Below, one piece after another: positions 51,961 to 64,000 of a DNA stretch of 64,000 nucleotides. Position 1 is the stretch's first letter. Each line of letters starts with the position of its first letter. Below the pieces are notes generated by a model, which did no database searches, was not told the origin of the DNA, and was given only the letters and a program-made list of their open reading frames with translations. The translations under genes were made by a program, and so were the position numbers. Source of the stretch: Aporrectodea caliginosa (lineage: Eukaryota; Annelida; Clitellata; Crassiclitellata; Lumbricidae); contig JACEVL010006447.1 in assembly GCA_020284085.1 (NCBI GenBank), positions 1,580,382-1,644,381 on the forward strand. Direction: 5' to 3'.

Positions 51961-52097
51961 CGGGCTCTTGTCATTATAGTCGGAAAATTAAAGCATAAGC
52001 CACGGAGTGAGCGACAGAATGCCAAAAGATAGATCAAGACGGAAAGTCAGAGAGATGGGGAGTGAAAATAAGAAAAATGAGGCAACATACTCATTGA

Positions 52098-52112
52098 GCG
52101 AGAGAGAGAGCA

Positions 52113-52157
<45 letters not shown>

Positions 52158-52352
52158 GAGAGAGAGAGAGAGAGAGATACAGAGAGAGATACAGAGACAG
52201 AGACAGAGAGACAGACAGAGAGAGACAGAGACAGAGACAGAGACAGAGACAGAGACAGAGACAGAGACAGAGACAGAGACAGAGACAGAGACAGAGACAG
52301 AGACAGAGAAAGAGAAAGAGACAGAGACAGAGACAGAGACAGAGACACAGAG
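52098..52352. repeat. (GA)n/(GAGACA)n microsatellite
   Basis: GA and GACA blocks, then about 25 GAGACA units. Confidence 0.97.
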
Positions 52353-52523
52353 TGCGTGAGTATTAGCGTCGCCTCAGAACCTCATTATAGATCATGTCAA
52401 ACAAAGCGCCGCATGTGTATTACATGTGCGTCGAAGATGGATATGACGTCGACTGATTCGCGGCTGGAAAAAGTATACCAGCCAATATTCTCCGATCGAC
52501 TAAGAATCGTAACCGATCAAAAT

Positions 52524-52584
52524 GCGCATATATATATACACATATACATATGCATATGCATATATATATATATATATATGCATA

Positions 52585-52630
<46 letters not shown>
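52524..52630. repeat. (AT)n with ATGC steps
   Basis: ATAT runs with GCATATGCATA inserts, then a pure AT run. Confidence 0.95.
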
Positions 52631-52631
<1 letters not shown>

Positions 52632-52827
52632 ACGAACCGCCTTCCGACGACAGAACGCCGATTTCAAGAATGCATGTGAAAAGACATTCAGGCTGATTAT
52701 GACAGTTGCTCAATAAAAGACATTAACATGCATAAGAAAACTTACATACGGGGAGAGACACAGTTACAAATATAGGGACAGGAAAAGAGAGATTACAAGT
52801 TCATTATTTGCTGATTCGTTCTGGTGT

Positions 52828-52895
52828 CTTGTATAATGCGTCGCACTTGTAGCCTATCGAGTTCGCTAGGTTATAAATGCGACGCATTATACAAG
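52828..52895. other. 68-nt near-perfect hairpin
   Basis: Perfect 18-bp outer stem (CTTGTATAATGCGTCGCA), one mismatch, 10 more pairs (two of them G-T), one mismatch, two pairs and a 4-nt AGTT loop. It could be a small inverted-repeat relic or a structured RNA. Confidence 0.75.
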
Positions 52896-53182
52896 GTTCG
52901 CTTTATACATATGAATCGATGCAGAAAATAGCTTTGAAAACGCCATGCTATCCGAATAATAAACATCCCGTTTGCATGTCAGGTTAATGTTGGTCATCTT
53001 CAAGTCGTCTCCAGACTAAAGATAAATATTTATCTGTGCGGAGACAGCTTGCAATGTGGTTCAACCACCTCAATATATCCAGCAACTGACTCCGCATATG
53101 ATCCTAGAGATAGTTGTGTTTCATTCACAAACAACTTTACAGGGTACATAAGAGAATAGGATGGACTGAACATATGCATATT

Positions 53183-53414
53183 GGGGCGCGGTGGTATAGG
53201 GGTATGTTCGGTGCCTTGCAGCTGGAGGGTTGCGGGTTCGAATCCACCTCAAGCCGCCGCGTAGGGACCCTGGGCAAGTCCTTCACTCGCAATTGCTCAT
53301 GCGCTTCGGCGTGAAACTCCGATTCAGCGTCCGCGCAGTAGTCGGGAGCGCCTCTGAATGGGCAATCTGGTAGAGGCGCTATAACAAGTGTTCAAATACA
53401 ATACAATACAATAT
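53183..53414 (+). mobile_element. tRNA-derived SINE, copy 1
   Basis: tRNA-like head with A-box-like GGTGGTATAGGGGTA and perfect B box GGGTTCGAATCC (53234-53245). A body of about 130 bp follows, then a 3' end GAGGCGCTATAACAAGTG and an (ATACA)n tail. Transcribed in life by RNA polymerase III and copied by a LINE, as known for SINEs. Confidence 0.85.
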
Positions 53415-53698
53415 ATGCCTCAAAACATTTGAGATAAGCTTACACCAGTGATCATCATTCATCATCTAGTTAAAAAATCTAGCGATGCCACATGTTGAGC
53501 TGATATGAGAAGAACGATGATTATAATACGAACGAATACCTACACGGAGTAGTAAGACTTTCTCAAGGGCGTCGCCTCCTCAAGATTTGCCATTCAGTCT
53601 TCTCTCCAAATCTCTCGAGTTGGTGTAGACGGCGCTCGACTAAACAAAACGAACAACACTCTCAGGCTAATCAGGGTACCATATGTATGTATGTATGA

Positions 53699-53913
53699 GC
53701 ACTTGTTATAGCGCCCCTTCAAGATTTCTACACAGAGGCGCTCCCGACTACAGCGCGGACACTGAATCGGAGTTTCACGCCGAAGCGCATGAGCAATTGC
53801 GAGTGAAGGACTTGCCCAGGGTCCCTACGCGGCGGCTTGAGGTGGATTCGAACCCACAACCCTCCAGCTGCAAGGCACCGAACATACCCCTACACCACCG
53901 CGCACCACGCCCC
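53699..53913 (-). mobile_element. tRNA-derived SINE, copy 2
   Basis: Nearly the same sequence as copy 1 in inverse orientation 285 bp away; B box GGGTTCGAATCC on the minus strand. The 3' tail has TATG-type repeats instead of ATACA. Confidence 0.85.
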
Positions 53914-54647
53914 ATATGTAGGAGAAGGAGAACTTTTCCCTTTTGACCACCCTTTTGGACTTAGCTTATTTTCCTCTAAAGATGGATTTTAGCTAATATG
54001 TACCTATGTTTTTTGTTATGGCTGTTAACCATAACTCCCATCATGGTTAACCTCCTGGTTAAACTAACATAATTATGTAAAACACTGATCCGCTGAAAAC
54101 GCTGTTTTCAGCTATAGACACAGTCGCATGTCTTAGACATTTCCCGATGTTTCTTCAGCACATAACAGATCAGACCATGCCAAATATCTAGAAAACATCA
54201 TATCTGAGCTACCGCATATATAGAGCCTACTAAAATACGGCATCTCTGTTGCCTCATATGGACCCCAAGCACATTTCAATTAAATAAAATGCAGGGATAC
54301 CGCGCACTTAAGTAACTGAAATTTTATGACTTTCCATCATTTATGGCAAGGAATGATTCCTGTAAAAACAGAAATTCAACACCACTTGTGGGGCCTGGTA
54401 CGAGACAATTATACACATGAGGTGTTGGTTCCAAATGGACACCAATGGCGATACTGCAGTTTCTAGACTGCGCAAAGGTTTAATTTTGCAATCTAATTCA
54501 CGATTTTACATTAAAATGTGAATGGTTTAGTTTATGTAAAGTTTATGTAGCAATATATTTTTATTATTGAAAACTATATTGCTATTTATTTATGTATCCG
54601 CTCAGTTTTCAGCATGATTTGTTCTTGGCGTAAATTTTTGGGCTGTT

Positions 54648-55411
54648 ATGTCTCTTGAGAGATTCAAGCAAATTACAGCAGTTTTACTTTTTGATGATAA
54701 GGATACACGCACTGCACGGCGTGCAGAAGCCAAATTAGTACCAATTCCTGATGTCTGGGACAAATGGATTCTCGGTGCTTTATATCATACGACAACGTGA
54801 CAGTCGATGAGCAATTGGTTGCCTTCAGGGGACGATGTTCATTTCGTTGGTAGATGAAGTCTAAACCTACTAAGTATGGGTTGAAACTGTGGGTGTTTTG
54901 TGACTCAGCCTCAAGTATACTGTATACACTGGTAAAGTTGGTAATCAACTAGAAAAAATCAAGGCGAAAAAGTTGTCCACGGTCTACTAGATGATGTCTC
55001 GCCTGATCGGGCCGTAATGTGACTGCTGACAATTTGGATCTATATTTTCCTTGAGTTCACACAAAAAACAACGCTGACGCATATTCCTGAAAGAACTGTG
55101 CAGCAAAAGATGCGATCCAGGCCTGGCTTGCAGCCACAAATATTTCATTTGGTCTGAGAACCATCATCGAAGAATGTCTTGCAAACAATGATGAAGCAGA
55201 ACAGAATTTGCCTGGAACAATCAACATGTCAGTAGGCACAGAAAAATACATGTATATAGCAACCAACCACGCCAGATCTAAAAGAAAACGTGTAAGGTGC
55301 AAAAATATGCACCTGTGAAGAAGATAACAAATCTGTACCGTTTGTAGCAAATGTAAATCCTTTGTATGTGATGGACACAGTAATGTGGTGTACACATCAT
55401 ACGGAAGGTAA
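54648..55411 (+). pseudogene. piggyBac-like transposase relic
   Basis: Fragments in several frames: MSLERFKQI, LLFDDKDTRTARRAEAKL, VWDKW, NVTVDEQLVAFRGRCSFR, MKSKPTKYGLKLWVFCDSA. Near the 3' end comes ICTVCSKCKSFVCDGH, a piggyBac C-terminal Cys/His zinc-binding domain. VDEQL and the GRCSFR motif mark the DDE domain. Many stops and shifts make it inactive. TTAA-flanked ends were not identified. Confidence 0.85.
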
Positions 55412-55822
55412 TGTAAACAGCAAGTCAGTTGCGTTTTTACTAGAGTTGAGTACAAACTCTTTGTTGGCCTATCATGAAAGCAGTATAAATCTGTATGTGT
55501 CTCTTATACTTGATTTTCTCAGAAACATAATTATATAGTAGTGAACTGGATTGCCACCTTCAGCAGATACTCTAAATATTACTAAGATACAATCACAACA
55601 ACAGATATTATATGTACATCAACTCAGTTTAAAATGTTAGTCAGTTCCCTGCCTTCTTCCTTTTTTCCTTTTTCCTCTTTCTTTTCTCTTTTCACCTCCT
55701 TTTTTTTATCATGCAATAAAGTCATAGAAAATGCTAGAAAGCAAAATAGTATAACATGACCTAGTATAACATCCTATTGCTACTACATAGCTTTTACCAA
55801 TAGTCAGTTGATTTTAACACAA

Positions 55823-55858
55823 TAACTTAGTCACACCCTTATAAGTGTGACTAAGTTA
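55823..55858. other. Short hairpin, 14-bp stem
   Basis: TAACTTAGTCACAC and its exact complement around CCTTATAA. Confidence 0.7.
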
Positions 55859-55859
55859 G

Positions 55860-58300
55860 CGACATAATACGAGGAATATGCATACATCACATAGCCTATA
55901 TATAAATGTACACTATAAGAAATTAAAGACAATCATATAACAACCTGAATGGCGCTTTAACCCTGTAACGATGGAAATGTACTAAAGGTCACTGAGAAAC
56001 CAATGCAACCTGTTGTTAAAGTGTTACATCTCAATTTTTACAGAGCATTAACATATTTCTAAAGTCAGCGACTAGATCATGCTTGGAAAGTCTAGAATCT
56101 ACTCTAGATCATGCAATACAGAGAGAAAACTTTTATTCAACGAATCGTCGTCTTTATGGTTTCTACGTTTCGCACAAGAATTTTAACCGAACTTATCACA
56201 TAGTTTGACTGAGGGAAGCTAAGTCCAAACAATATAAAGTTTAGTTTATGATCATTCCAGCATAACACGTATTCATTTATAAATGCGTACTATTTATATG
56301 GCCTTAATGGGGTACCATAGTATGGTTGCCTACCCTCCCGTTTTCGCAGGGAGTCTCCTGGATATAGGTCTATTTTTAATCGCCGATAGACAAATAAAAT
56401 GATCGAATAGATATACAATGTTTTAAAGCGATTTTCTGTGACTACAGTTTTGTCATGAGGTTGAATATTAATAAACTTACAAGGAAAAACTCTTAATAAA
56501 AATGACCATAAGAAACTATTTTAAACACATAGCGTACTGTGTTTCTAAAATTATAAACAAATGCATCTTAGAATGATTGTTCCACTTGGTTTAATTTGAC
56601 ACTAGCTGTATGAAGAAGTAGCCTATAACTGAAATTACTTTCAAACAAGAACTGAAATGAGATCTGAAATTATTTTAAAAGAAACTGTAATTAGTATATT
56701 TTTAAGAACGGAAATTGAGATTGAGGACACCTAAACAGAAATACAAGTAAAATGAAAAAGATTTCTTGATGTAAAATAGAGCTGCTCCACGCAGTCCTCT
56801 GTTGAACATCGCAAATCCTGTGAGACTATTGCCTTCGATAGCTTCGATCGTAGCCTCTTAACACTGTTTAATTTTTTCGTGTGCAGCTCTTTGACTTGCG
56901 ACTACGATATGTAACATTGTAGACGAAGTCGCCAGTAATGCGAAGTACCCAGAGACGTCTAAAGAAGTTGGCTAACGAACTGATTTTATTATCCTTAGTT
57001 AAACTTGCTTATTATAAAACTAGACCTGATATACGCAAAATGCGAGTGCCTTACCTGAGAGTGTCATTCACAGAATGGTAGAATCATATCGCGCATAGCA
57101 GCCGGTAGGCCTACTGCATGTGTTGATAGCAGCTGTAAGGGAAATTCTCGGAACCACCTCCATCCCATCAACATATTGCTTCGTGTCGTGGCATTAAAAC
57201 ATGTAAGGCCCAATAGATGCAGACGGCCTTGGCTGCTGTCTTGACAGATCGGGCAGATAACAGCAACATTTCTCCATCAACGCTTATCTACATGTATGTA
57301 GGCTATGGCCACCCAGCGCTCCCTGAAATGCATAGGCCTACTTCCACCAACCAAAACAACAGCGAATAATAGTAGGCCTACTAGTGATCCTTCCAGAACA
57401 ACGTTCCTTCTAATTTCTGTAGGCGGAACATTTCTACCTCAGGTTAACAACAGCAGCAAAAATATAGATAAGCATAGCCATAAAAAGTAACGATGATAAT
57501 AATAACAACACCAACGATAACAATAATACAGAACGAATAATTCTGTGAACTGTGTTAATCACGTGTTCCTCTATACTCTGCATGCTTCTTTCGTCGTTGG
57601 TTATTCGTTTCTTCCGTAGTTTTACAAGGTTTTCCTTAGTCCATTTTTTTTATCCCAATCCTCCAGTTTTTCCCGATCAGGTAGTTTTTGTTTTCCTAAT
57701 GGATACATTTTCACGCGAGTATTTACGGCAGCTGTCAATTGCCCGTTGAATAGACGAAGTTGTGTTTGTAGTCACTCGATCCCCAGAAGACAAACATGTC
57801 TCCGTGGTAAAGCAGTTTACCGTCAAGGCCCGCGGGACAATCCCTGAATGGATCCTGGTCGTCCACCCTTATCCATATTCATCGGCCACAGTCTGAGAAG
57901 ACAGATTAGATGAGAAGAAGAAAACTGCCCTAACCCCCGTGAATGTTGATGAGGAAGCGCATCAAGACCTATTAACACATCCAACGGCTGACCACCCACT
58001 TCTGAGACATATCCCTAAGGACGCACGATTGGGATTTCCAGAATCGTTAAGACATATTTTCCACTCCATTTGCTTCCGACCTCTGACCTTTAATTAGAAC
58101 ATCTGGCTCAATCTTTAAATAGAGCTCACCAACGCTGGCTCTGTTGAAGTCGGTGTCAGATACTTAGTGACCCGACTTTACTCCAGCCAAGTGCCACAGG
58201 TAGGTAATACATCACCACTTATCACAAGATCACAGATATGATTTCCGACAAATAATTATATGCATCCTAAGAAGTGTTTAAATACTAAAGCCTGCATGTA
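55860..58300. other. AT-rich region without recognised genes
   Basis: No confident feature; 57797-57850 has weak tRNA-like words (TCCGTGGTAAAGCAG, GGGACAATCCC). Confidence 0.5.
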
Positions 58301-58339
58301 ATTAATTGTGTTACCTGTCTATTCATCTGCTGTTATGCT

Positions 58340-58520
58340 GCAATTTGGTTTTGTTTCATGGTGTCTCAGCAGGAGACCCTCTTCATCCATTTGCTTTTTA
58401 TGTCTGTCTACAGCCGGTGGTTTACTCCTTGAATTCTGACCTTCTACGTGGTTATCTGGACGATTGCACATTGGGTGACAGCCAAGAGACCATTGCAAGG
58501 AACTATAGCATTTTACGTCT
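58340..58520 (+). mobile_element. LINE reverse transcriptase fragment with YLDD box
   Basis: Frame reads GVSAGDPLHPFAFYVCLQPV and LLRGYLDDCTLGDSQET, the motif 4-5 region (QQGDPLGP...YLDDGTLG) of non-LTR reverse transcriptases. Short relic. Confidence 0.75.
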
Positions 58521-58559
58521 ATCAGATTTCCATATTGTTGACCGTCAGTAGCCGACCCT

Positions 58560-60230
58560 TGTGGGGGAATCTCGTTTTAGAGGATAGGCGCAGATAGTAA
58601 CGCTTGAAAGAAAGAATTTGTGGTCGATTCCAATCCTTGGGAATGCGCCGTTGAATGCAAATAGGGGAATGTGACGCTTGAGCCCCGGTTTCGTCTGAGC
58701 TGCGGTCATTTAAATGCAAATGTTCACGATTTCCTATAGCGACTGTGTGGCCTCGATTCCGATCATTTTTCAGTGACCGGGTGAGATTCTTCCCACCGTT
58801 GTCCGCAGGCGCTGCAGGCAATTTTACAGTTATGCATATAATACGAAATTTATTCTTATGTAACTAATGTTTGTTTCATATCCAACTATGTCTACTATAA
58901 CTAATCAGTTTCTCAGTCTCAGCTGCGATTGTAAAACAGGCGAGAGCTTAATCTGTATGTATCTGAATAATTAGAGAATTATTATTTCAGTATTGCCGCT
59001 TTCTTCTAAAGTCCTATCTAGCTGCTAATAAATCCAGTACAACTTGGGTGTTAATCAATTTATCGAGTACCAACAAGTACACAACCACTTCCTGGCTATT
59101 TATAAGTGAAAAGCATTTATCTATAATTATGTTCAAGATCAGAAGCATCTACAAAGATCGGTTCAGCGTAATCAAGGCTTATTCACTAGCACTGACCATG
59201 CTCTCCGATGTTCAGCCGTGTTCTCTCACTATCATAATATCAGACGACCTATACAGTATATAAACTATCAATGTCACATATATGATAAAACTGTGGATGT
59301 GGAACAAAAGGAGAGACTTGAACGCATGATTAGCATTCATTTGAACGACCCCCGGTGTATTGTAGATTTGAGATCTATATTCGAGATGGTGGATTTGTTT
59401 TGAGACGAGTGTCGTCACTACCATGGTTTCCCCCAACCTATTTGATCTCTGCTGCGAGCACTCAGGAACTCTTAGTCTTCTATCCTGACCAAATGTACCA
59501 CTTTTCAAAGCACCCACTCGTGCAAATGCCGGTATCATACACACTGCTACCAGCCTATAAGAATTTCCTAAATCTTCTATCTTCGAAGCAGAATACATGA
59601 TATAAGTAGAGAATGATAATAAGAAATTTGTAAGAAATCCAGGAGATCGGGCTATAGGCTGACTGCTACCTACTTTTCTCATTCTGGAGATCGGGGGCTG
59701 GAACTGTGCCATAGAACGAGTAGGCGCAGTTGCGCATATTACGAATATTAAGATTTTTAGAAATTTACGAATATTGACAAATATTAAAACTGGCCAACGA
59801 ATATTAATTTTTTTAAATTTCTCAAAATCCGGAAATAGTAGTAAAACATTCAGTGCCAAAAACTAGGTATTAGAGCTAGAACAAGAACAGTAACATGTTA
59901 CAGTTACTCATTTTATATCAGTAACTTCACTTAGTTTATTGTTCGAAGTCTCAATAGGCTATAATTTTATATGCGGGCCGATCACACGGCATTCACATTT
60001 TTGGCGCCCAAACGAACGACACCATTGTATGACTCAGCTCTCTATAATTCCCTATCCCTCAGCCCAAGATTCCTCCACTGAGTGGAAGGACCTTGCCCTC
60101 AGCCGAACCTGGTGTATAACTAATCAAAGTTGCCCACAAGCACTATAAGCGCATCTTTGCAACTTCGGTTCTGGAACATCAGTAACTTACACATAGCTTA
60201 AAATTATATAGAATTACCGAGCTCGTGTTT
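58560..60230. other. Region without recognised genes
   Basis: A 215-codon open frame on the minus strand at 59212-59859 shows no family motif and mixed composition, and is not called. Confidence 0.5.
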
Positions 60231-60239
60231 TCATAGATA

Positions 60240-60460
60240 GAAGAGACCGCAAAGACAGAAACAGAGACAGACGGATAGAGAGGGAGAGCAATCGTAGAGA
60301 CATACAGAGACAGACCGACAGAGAGGGAGAGAGATCGTAGAGAGACAGACAGAGGCAGACCGACAGAGAGGAGAGATCGTAGAGAAACAGTCAGAGAGAG
60401 AGAGAGAGACAGAGAGAGACAGATAGAGACAGAGAGAGAGACAGAGAGACAGAGAGAATG
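60240..60460. repeat. (GAGACA)n-type microsatellite
   Basis: GACAGA, GAGAGGGAGA and ATCGTAGAGA blocks, about 220 bp. Confidence 0.93.
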
Positions 60461-61466
60461 GTGATCATTTATAAATATGTATAGGCCTACATCGCCGCCA
60501 TATGGCTGGCGGTAGGAACTGATAATGATGATAATCAATCACTATTCAAATTTAGCGCGCAAATAAATTATACTTTTTTATTGTATAAGTGTTACCGAAA
60601 ATGTTGTGTGTGTGTGCTACCGCCTCGTCGTCACAAAGCCAAAACTTGAGTGAGCATCGACGCCTTTCGCTTCATAGGTTCACGAGTCCATGGTAATGGT
60701 CGGCTTTTTACAGAGTTCCTCAAGAGTAGGGAACGATTTGGGTAGGAAGCCTAAGCGGCTAAGCCTACCAACTTACGGACCACAGCACTAAGTAGGCCTA
60801 TAGCGCCCCAAAACCACTGCACGTGTTCTTAAATTAGTACTCTTAAATTAGTTGATAAACAAAGCGGAAACAATAACGTCATCAACGAATATTTACGAAT
60901 ATTAAAAATGTCCTAATATTCACGAATATTTACGAATATTAAAGCCTGAAGTCACGAATTCTCGTTCTATGAACTGTGCCTGCAGTCATAATCAGATACA
61001 GAATCTCCAGATTTCTTCAGCACCCAAAAGCTAACACGCGAGTCTTCTTCAAAGGTCTCAATTAATAAAGGTCTACGTCACAAGTAAAGGTAAGTTTAGT
61101 TCCAGATCGAGATTCATCGATTTAAATTTACTATACTGACCTAATTTTAAAAGGTCAGGCAGGCAGACAAGCGAGACTGACGGCTACGATGAATGGAGTG
61201 GAATGGGGTTCAAAAAGGATACGAAGACGAGAAGCTAATCAGCATGGGCCATATAATACTGGTCGTAATGTCTAGATGGGTCACACGTTTACTGTTTACT
61301 TCTAAATCCTTCCTCTATCTGATAGGATGAGGCGATGTAACGGGTTCTTGTTTTCGAGACAGTGGTCCATACCTGTGTCGATTTCCACTTGTTGCAGATA
61401 GCGATTTCAGCAGCTGCAGGTTCTGCGGCTGAGCAGGCCGCAGTTCAAATGTCTGCCAAATAATCA

Positions 61467-61610
<144 letters not shown>

Positions 61611-61905
61611 AGAAGAGTCAGTTAACATATTAGTGTTGTTGTGACCATCATCTGATATAGTGCCCTGGAAGGCGACTGCGTTGAATCGTTGAACAGTCAC
61701 CGACAGGCTCTGAAAGAGGAAGCGTGTCTCACGGTTATCGGCGGTAGTTGTCGTCAGGCGGCGACCCAGCTCTGATATGAAAGCGAAACCCTCCTTGTTG
61801 AGAGGCCCAAGGGTTTCCACGGCGACCGGTATGAAGATGTATCTCCTCTGTAGCTCTGTGTATTTCGCGTGTTTCCTCGTGGCCGCTATCTCCGCCGCCG
61901 CCCCT
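61611..61905 (-). mobile_element. Retroelement polyprotein C-terminal fragment
   Basis: The minus strand reads RRYIFIPVAVETLGPLNKEG, ISELGRRLTTTTADNRETRF and LFQSLSVTVQRFNAVAF. This ..PVAVETLG...LGRR...RET.FLFQRLS..VQRFNA pattern is a common C-terminal piece of invertebrate retroelement proteins. Bounded by ATT repeats on both sides. Confidence 0.65.
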
Positions 61906-61908
61906 GCC

Positions 61909-61949
<41 letters not shown>

Positions 61950-61975
61950 TATTATCATCATCATCATCATCATTA
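61906..61975. repeat. (TTA)n/(ATC)n microsatellite
   Basis: TTA run followed by an ATC run. Confidence 0.95.
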
Positions 61976-62582
61976 GTGCCTTTATTATTCGTTTATTACT
62001 TCAAACTGACAAGTAGCCTACGTAGTAAGATTACATGATATAGTAGCCTACACCAAAGGACAATCGCATTACAAAACATGACCTAGACAAAGTAGACATA
62101 CGGCCTAACAGTCGGACTAGAAAGATTTCTGAGTAGATTAGAGCATTAAGAATACAATTCTGTTAAGTTTAAAGTACATGAAGTTCTGTAACTCTGCTTT
62201 TATAAAGAATCAGAGCTGATAATTTATTGTAATTTATGATAAAAGCCAGTGCTCAATGCTCATGCATTTCAGAGGAGGCTGTGATTGGTCGTCGTGTCAC
62301 ACTGTAGGCTTTGAGGCGCCACTGTGTCTAGCGGAGGCCAGCCACCTATCGACTGCGCGTGTAAACCAATCCACTTCAGACAGTCATTATGGAGGCGATG
62401 ATCATCTGATGTCGTCGCACTTCCTATAAAAGCAGGTCTTCGCTCTTCAGCTGTTGTCATCCGCATAGGTCTCTTTCGTTCCTTCTTAACGAATGCATTT
62501 AATGGCTGCATTGCAGTGATGCCGATTATCACACAAGCAATTACAACCACGATAATATCAATTATTCAGTATAAATATTTAA

Positions 62583-62803
<221 letters not shown>

Positions 62804-62934
62804 TCATGCACAACACCGGGGACGAAGAACTCGAGCCATACTAGCGGTGATTATTCTTCGGAATTGCTTCTAGAAGCCTGAGGGATCAATTCTACCTCGG
62901 CGAAAAAATAATAATAATACATAAATAATGATAA

Positions 62935-63440
<506 letters not shown>

Positions 63441-64000
63441 ATTTATTATCATAATCATGAACAGCAACACATTATTGCTACCACCATCGTGATCATCAAT
63501 TATATTCCACAAGATGACTTTTACATTTAGAAAACAACGACATAAAATATCATTTATTATCGAAAATGCGAACATTTATTAAGCGCTACTTAAAAGTTAG
63601 ACGCAAGGCACCGAACATTCAGGAGTGCTGCGTCAAGGCAAAAAGGTTGTTTCTATGTGCGAAGAACAAAGTCCGGTTGCTAGGAGGTGATAGTACAACT
63701 GAGAGATGAGATATTACGGTGGGTTGTGTTTAGGTTGAGATAAATAATAATTATTATGAACAGCACCCATTGGATGGATAAGGGTACGATTTCTTTTAAA
63801 GGTCGGACTTTAGTCTGATTAGATATATCGTGTGAGGAGTGGCAGAGAGAGGGACTTTGGGACAGAAGTTAGTGAGTAAACGCGAAGAGATCTAGAAGGA
63901 AGGAGAATTTGTGGAAATTCAGGTGAGTAATCGTTCCAGAGGTGAGTCGCAAGTGGAATGTGGATTTGGGCAAATTTAAGTTATGTAGTACCGGTAACTA

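Noticed and set aside
53183..53260. Functional tRNA gene
   Set aside because: A and B boxes are present but the acceptor and anticodon stems do not pair, and a SINE body with tail follows.
59212..59859. 215-codon minus-strand open frame
   Set aside because: No recognised motif, no codon bias or splice context; treated as chance.

Overview
The window is invertebrate nuclear DNA: introns with GT-AG ends, AT-rich non-coding sequence, very long microsatellites and many decayed transposons. An echinoderm is the best guess. The clue is an inverted pair of about 15-bp tandem repeats at 15.4-16.4 kb that resembles the sea urchin TU foldback elements, plus the frequent AGGCCTA word. This taxon call is an inference, not a proof.

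Two protein-coding genes can be rebuilt exon by exon, both on the minus strand. (1) NOTUM, the secreted Wnt palmitoleoyl-protein carboxylesterase, occupies 22102 down to 242. Nine exons join in phase and encode residues 1-374; the last part, including the catalytic His, lies beyond base 1. A TATA box sits at 22658-22665, and the 12.9-kb first intron holds a TCF/LEF site flanked by two Helper-type sites. (2) A voltage-sensor protein of the Hv1 proton-channel family (HVCN1-like) occupies about 42048 down to 27141. Exons for an acidic N-terminal segment, S1, a long S1-S2 loop plus S2, S3-S4, a coiled coil and a tail of about 425 residues join in phase. It keeps the S1 selectivity aspartate but lacks the first S4 arginine. 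Its last intron appears to use a GC-AG splice pair, and the S3-S4 exon carries a one-base frame disruption. The start codon was not found.

Layout: 0.2-22.1 kb NOTUM, with CR1/L2-type LINE fragments and the foldback element in its introns; 22.1-27.1 kb intergenic, with a Ty3/Gypsy reverse transcriptase relic and a tRNA-like SINE; 27.1-42 kb Hv1-like gene, whose introns hold an intact mariner (DD37D) with perfect 28-bp inverted repeats, a 17-bp minisatellite and an 850-bp GATA/GGAT array; 42-64 kb gene-poor, with a 1.4-kb pyrimidine tract, two SINE copies, a piggyBac relic, LINE remnants and trinucleotide arrays. The two genes have no evident functional link. One concerns Wnt inactivation outside the cell; the other resembles membrane proton channels.
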